A stretch of DNA of 58,000 bases, taken from Adiantum capillus-veneris. Taxonomy: Eukaryota; Streptophyta; Polypodiopsida; Polypodiales; Pteridaceae. The stretch is from positions 6,697,001 through 6,755,000 of the forward strand of contig CM043942.1 of the NCBI GenBank assembly GCA_014529385.2, given 5' to 3'. The notes beneath the pieces were generated by a model that was not told where the DNA came from, searched no databases, and saw only the letters and a program-made list of their open reading frames with translations. How positions within the stretch are numbered: position 1 is the stretch's first letter; each line of letters starts with the position of its first letter. A program made the position numbers and the translations under genes. This document shows positions 53,716-58,000 of this stretch, in pieces.

Positions 53716-55147
53716 CTTTAAGAAAAAGCTGGGAGTCAAACCATCCTCACCTGGACAGCTACCATGGGGAAGTGTTCTGAGGGCCTCATGGAGCTCCTCT
53801 AACTGAAGAGGCACCTCAAGCCTTTGGCGTATCTCCTGAGTCACAAGACAAGGCATCTGTGCCCACACATGCTGTCTGCATGCATCCTGACGCTTTGACT
53901 GAGGCTCTGTTTGACAGCAGTTCACGGTAAAAGTCGGTAGCATCTGCACGCATATCCTCTGGCTCTGAAGCTACTGACCCGTCAGGCCTCCTCAACTCGC
54001 TGACCCTGACATGTCCATGTCGGGGCTCCACTGTCTCAAAGAAATCCCCTGTCACTCTGTCACCCACTTGAGTCCACTAAGATGCCTGTCGATGAAAAGA
54101 AAACTCCTGGCGCCTCTCCTATGTGCTGTCAAGCTTTTGACGAGCCTGCTGCAACTGCTCCTCCAACCAAGGACTGTCTGGATGCTACTCCCGCAGCCTC
54201 TGCAAGGAAGCAACGTTGTAGCCAGGCGGGTTGTAAACTCCTGGAGAAATAAGCCACTCTGTCAGCTATAGACTCCTGCATGTCTAAGCCCTCTGTCCAA
54301 ATAGCCACCACTCGCTCTTTGAGCGCAAAGTCCAGCAAGACCCTCTCAGGGATGCGAAGCATTGTGCTCCCCCTCCTCTGTCTATCTGTCACTGTGAGGA
54401 TCACTGGTGCATGGTCCGAAAAAGAAGTCCCAGCCAGAATGCAAACTGACCCACCCAAGTCACAGAAGTGGTCACTAGTGTAGAAGCAATCTATTCGAGA
54501 TAGATTCACTCCTTCGACTCTACGGTCCGAACGAGAGAAGTCCAGGCTGTCTGAGGGCCTCACAGAGCTAGAATGCTGCCACACATTTGAAACCCACAGA
54601 GTCATACATAACCTCTCCCAAGCTGCCAACTCAATTCCATGCACAGTAGTATGGCTACCTCCAATCTTGTCAGAGGGTCCTCCAACATGTTGAAATCACC
54701 TCCAATGCACCATTGCTCTTCCTGCGGCGGTAGAGACTCTACAATGTGAGACCAAAACTTTGCACGTGCACTTGCCACATTGGGTGCATAGATGTTCAGG
54801 AAGCCCATGAGGCAACCCTGAACCTGTATAGTAATCCACTGAGCCCTGCCCGGCACAATAATCCCTCTGCCCACAATGGCCTACTGCAAAGAATCCGCTA
54901 TAGTCATACATACCCCACCCTGGATGCCTCCAGGTCCAAATGCAGCGGACCAAAACGTCTCATAGCGACCACGCAACATCTGACCACACCGTCTAATGCG
55001 GATCTCATAAAGATGATGTTCTTGTAGCATAAGAATGTCAATCTCACCATGCACAAGGCATCTCTAAAGCTCCTAACGCGGTCGACCCCTTTGACGCTGA
55101 AAATGGGGCCCTGCTAATCCCTGCACATTCCATGAGATGATCCTCAT
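53716..55147 (-). pseudogene. LINE 2, endonuclease and RT N-terminus (ORF2 start)
   Basis: ATG at 55147 opens MRIISWNVQGLAGP, the classical EEP endonuclease start. Then LMLQEHHLYE (Glu), CIGGDFNMLEDP (Asp/Asn), RIDCFYTSDHF and FSDHAPVILTV. RT N-terminal: LEVPLQLEELHEALRTLPHG and SCPGEDGLTPSFFLK (53790-53720). Broken by stops and frameshifts (open pieces 54874-54602, 54644-54129, 54067-53816, 53949-53674). Confidence 0.85.
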
Positions 55148-55271
55148 GGAGTCAGTGGGAGAAAGATGCTGCTACAACAGCCAACCTCGCTATCTTTGAG
55201 GCCAGTTTGGATGGGGAGTAATCCGCATCCGAACGACCTCTAGACAAGCGCGAAAAAAGTGACTGTCCCAC

Positions 55272-56888
55272 TCAGGCCCAAGCCGAGCATGCAGCCTGAA
55301 GGGCTACATCCTCTGTCCAAGAATCCTCATGTACAAATACATAACAAGGAGGTCTCTGAGTATCATCAAACAAATGCACCACAATGTGCCTGCAACCCAC
55401 TGTATCCGGAGGCATCACGCTGAACTTGGCAAGAGGCCAAAGTGTCTGCACTAGATTAGTCACCTCTAAGTCCCCTGTGTAGTGTGAGAACTCAGTAGCC
55501 TGAGTCTGGGAGCCAGTCAAGAACTGTGTGCTCAGTCCACTCTATGAGATTCCTACTGCAGAGCGGAAAGGAGAAACCCACCGCTGTGTTGTCCAAAGCC
55601 TCAATGCCTCTAGTTGCAAGAAAGAGGACGTAGACTCGAAAGCAAGCCTCCTCCAGGTCACGAGAAGAGTCACCCAGAAACCGTGTGAAATTGTAGTTGA
55701 AGAAGTCCGAGCATCTGCGAATGTCAAAGCTAGGCAAACCTTTAAGGACTGCTGCAAAAGGAGAAGTCTGCACCAAAAAAGGCGGCCTCAAGTGGGGTTG
55801 TCCCTCCCGAGCCTCATGGCTCGTAGCAAAAGCACTACTAAGAGATTGCCTCGCGGTAGATGCGTGACCAGTCCCCTGCGTCTGAGGAGGAGTGGTGGAG
55901 GGGTTGGGAGATGAGGTTGTGGGCCCCACCGAGGAGAGAGGAGGGATGGGAGGCGAAGGCGGAGGCAAAGCGGAAACGTGTGAGGGAGGAGGGGGTGGAG
56001 GTGGAGGAATTGAAGTGGAAGGGACCTCCTTAGAACCCGTGAAGGGGTTCAAAACGGTTCCCAATTGGAACCTAGTGCTGCTGAGCTACAGAAGGTCGGC
56101 CACTAGGGGGAGCAATGGGGTGAGCCCGCCCGTGTCGGCGGCGGTAGGCACCTGCTGCGAACCGTTAGCTGTCTGCTTGCCGGTCTCAGTCGAGGTACCA
56201 GCCTGTGCATCCTTTGTGTCTGGCTGTTGGGCTTGCTCATCCTTGGAAGGCTGCGCATGCGCTGTGGGTCGAGGTCTCCTGCGAGGACAGGCCTTTGGTA
56301 GTAGGATGACCTTCGAGAGAGTATGGGTGTCCCAAACCAGAATACGTACTAGGGGATGCCGGCCGCCTTGGCAGCTACAGAGGCTGCCGTGTGTCTCCAG
56401 GACAGTCCCAATCTCTGAGTCTATCCTGGACAAGAGTGGCAGGTACTCCCTCCTCAAATCGGGGAAGCAGACGGAGATGGGAAGGTCTACCTCCTCTACT
56501 AGAACATCTATAGCTGGATCAAAACCATGCCTCCACTATCGGAAGTGGGCTCGAACTGCTCGGATAGCCAAGGGGCTCATCGCAATGACCTTGGACCCCA
56601 TCTCAAAAGTTTCGAACTCTATCTGATAGTAGCCGCGTCCGAGGAACTGAACATCCAAGATATTGCCCACCTGTACGAGAAGGCGGACCTAGAGAAGATC
56701 ATGCACTTCTTCTCTGCTAGGTTGGTGCCGAGAATCTTGCAGATGACGGAAGTCGCCTGAAGGCGTTCCATTTTTGCTGCGAGGCTCGCTTGCTTTGTCG
56801 GCAAAAGAGCAAGTCGGATGGTGGGCTCTGCAGGGTTGGGCGAGGGGGCTTCTTGAGAGTCCCTCTGAGGTGAAGCATGAGCCTCCAT
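55272..56888 (-). pseudogene. LINE 2 ORF1 (gag-like, DUF4283-type)
   Basis: ATG at 56888 (MEAHASPQRDSQEAP). The first half reads KMERLQATSVICKILGTNLA, then, after stops near 56619 and 56525, VDLPISVCFPDLRREYLPLL, DSEIGTVLETHGS and HPLVRILVW, the pattern of the DUF4283 domain of plant LINE ORF1. A Pro-rich linker (IPPPPPPPPSHVSALPPPSP, about 55930-56010) leads to a C-terminal part (FFNYNFTRFLGDSSRDLEEA; VGCRHIVVHLFDD). It would bind the LINE RNA. Fragmented by at least three stops. Confidence 0.75.
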
Positions 56889-56904
56889 CAATGTGTGTTG
56901 TTTG

Positions 56905-56976
56905 CTGTGATGGCGAGCAGGGAGACAGGGGGAAGAGGAGCACGATGGCGAGCAGGGAGACGGGGGGGAAGAGGAG
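56905..56976 (-). repeat. 34-bp tandem duplication in LINE 2 5' UTR
   Basis: GATGGCGAGCAGGGAGAC...GGGGAAGAGGAGCA occurs twice in direct succession, just upstream of the ORF1 ATG. Repeated 5' UTR units are known as promoter modules in some LINEs. Confidence 0.75.
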
Positions 56977-57022
56977 CATCAATGAGCGCGATGTTTTTTA
57001 CCCTCCCCGGGCATCAACAATT

Positions 57023-57292
57023 GATAGCTCTAAAGAGAAATGAAATATAAAATTGGTCAATTAACTTACAAAACGGTACCAATTTACTACGAATTGAGCA
57101 ACATCACAGGAATTAAGCACAAGTGAGTGTATATTCTTCTCATTAAGCTTGTGATTGAGCTACTTGAACAGTTTCAACAACATTACGAAGAAACATTCAG
57201 AAGTCCACATGATTTTGGAGGGGGTGTCGTAATTTTTGCATTAGAGGAGTAAGGATCTTGTCATGTATGCCCATGGGATGATAAAGCACATT
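57023..57292. other. Spacer, no gene
   Basis: AT-rich sequence outside the LINE; only very short frames. Confidence 0.4.
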
Positions 57293-57422
57293 CATACTAG
57301 CACAACTAGAGTATTATTGTTCACCGAGCAATCTTTTTGAGCGAATGAAGTTTACGAGTGAAACTTGGTGGATTGGGGATATTGATGGGATCTCTATCCC
57401 TAGTAAATGTGTGAGTGAGTGA

Positions 57423-57473
<51 letters not shown>

Positions 57474-57797
57474 CATATGCCTACAACAATGAAAATCATT
57501 AAATGGATCCCAAGTACTTGTGCATATGTTTGGCAACAATGGCCAAAAGTTTCTTTAAAGCACAGTCATACTAGCACAACTAGAGTATTATTGTTCACCG
57601 AGCAAACCTTTTTGAGCGAATGAAGTTGACGAGTGAAACTTGGTGGATTGGGGATATTGATGGGATCTCTATCCCTAGTAAATGTGTGAGTGAGTGAGTG
57701 TGTGTTAGAGAGAAAATATATGCCTGCAACAATGAAAATCATTAAATGGATCCCAAGTACTTATGCATATGTTTGGCAACAATGGCCAAAAGTATTG
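57293..57797 (+). repeat. Tandem duplication of about 270 bp with a variable (GT)n(GA)n core
   Basis: ACTAGCACAACTAGAGTATT at about 57296 recurs at about 57570 and both copies run through TGGATTGGGGATATTGATGG to AACAATGGCCAAAAGT. Copy 1 has (GT)n(GA)n of about 50 bp; copy 2 has only about 15 bp there. Otherwise they differ at few bases. Confidence 0.9.
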
Positions 57798-57835
57798 AGT
57801 CCCTTCTTTGTTTTGGGATAACAGATGAGGGCATC

Positions 57836-57926
57836 AATTTTTTTAACTTTTTTTTGGTTTTTTTTGTTTTGTTTGTTTTTGTTTTTTGGGGGGGGGGTGG
57901 GGGGGGGGGGGGGGGGGGGGGGGGGC
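57836..57926. repeat. Poly-T tract followed by long poly-G tract
   Basis: T-rich runs (57838-57888), then about 37 nearly uninterrupted Gs (57888-57925). A strong G-quadruplex candidate, and a place where assembly length is unreliable. Confidence 0.9.
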
Positions 57927-58000
57927 TTCTTCTATAAATATAGACGAGTAGTTGGAGCAAGCCAATAGGAAACTAGTGAAAAAGTTGCATGTGTGCATGC

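Larger units (their letters stand above)
38404..57013 (-). mobile_element. Second LINE, split by two insertions
   Basis: Minus-strand order: 5' UTR (57013-56889), ORF1 (56888-55272), ORF2 from the ATG at 55147 through endonuclease and RT start (to 53716), interrupted by a solo-LTR-like element (53715-52593), RT fingers/palm (52592-52034), interrupted by a chromovirus (52028-40601), RT active site, thumb and zf-RVT (40595-38934), 3' UTR to about 38404. TCAACAAATT at 38404-38413 and TCAACAATT at 57014-57022 may be its target duplication. About 6 kb of LINE remains when the insertions are removed. Confidence 0.85.

Noticed and set aside
55892-56626. 244-codon plus-strand frame opposite LINE ORF1
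   Set aside because: It is the shadow of the minus-strand ORF1 and its Pro-rich linker (Gly-rich when read antisense).

Overview
This is a nuclear DNA window from a plant. It is almost entirely transposable elements and simple repeats, with one clear host gene. The evidence for a plant is: an intron-containing, chloroplast-type gene matching ABA DEFICIENT 4 (ABA4, DUF4281, neoxanthin formation) at 36343-37483; Ty1/copia and Ty3/gypsy elements with plant-type primer-binding sites; a chromovirus with an initiator-Met primer site; and plant-type LINEs with a C-terminal zinc finger. Small introns (72-173 nt), a huge retroelement load and many long (GA)n/(CT)n tracts are compatible with a streptophyte, perhaps a seed-free plant, but the sequence alone does not fix the species.

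Layout. 1-1055: 3' tail and LTR of an LTR retrotransposon. 1056-5296: a hairpin repeat, a decayed transposase-like gene and a 21-bp minisatellite. 5297 to at least 21819, probably to 26718: a giant Ty3/gypsy element (called G1). Its parts are a 940-bp LTR, a PBS, a leader with palindromic repeats, a long gag, protease, RT-RNase H, a duplicated HHCC module, integrase, a second retropepsin-like domain, a basic ORF, a 285-bp palindrome-carrying tandem array and an extra coiled-coil ORF. A Ty1/copia element with perfect TTGAT target duplications (8060-12126) sits just before the G1 gag start. 26937-33863: a compound (GT)n(GA)n repeat present on both sides of two head-to-tail minus-strand LINE copies. 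33864-36270: microsatellites and a copia scrap. 36274-37483: TATA box and the six-exon ABA4 gene. 38404-57013: a second minus-strand LINE split by two insertions: a chromovirus with AGAGG target duplications (40601-52028, itself carrying part of a second related chromovirus) and a solo-LTR-like element (52593-53715). 57014-58000: microsatellites, a tandem duplication and a long poly-G run.

Apart from ABA4, every gene-like reading frame is a retroelement gene or a relic of one, and most are broken by stops or frameshifts. Several stops can be explained by CGA-to-TGA change, as expected of methylated, silenced elements. The most unusual biology is in G1: two retropepsin-like domains flanking the RT-integrase block, two tandem HHCC modules, and the same palindrome-bearing repeat family at both ends of the element. 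Element boundaries rest on terminal motifs, target duplications and by-eye comparison of repeats, not on alignment software.
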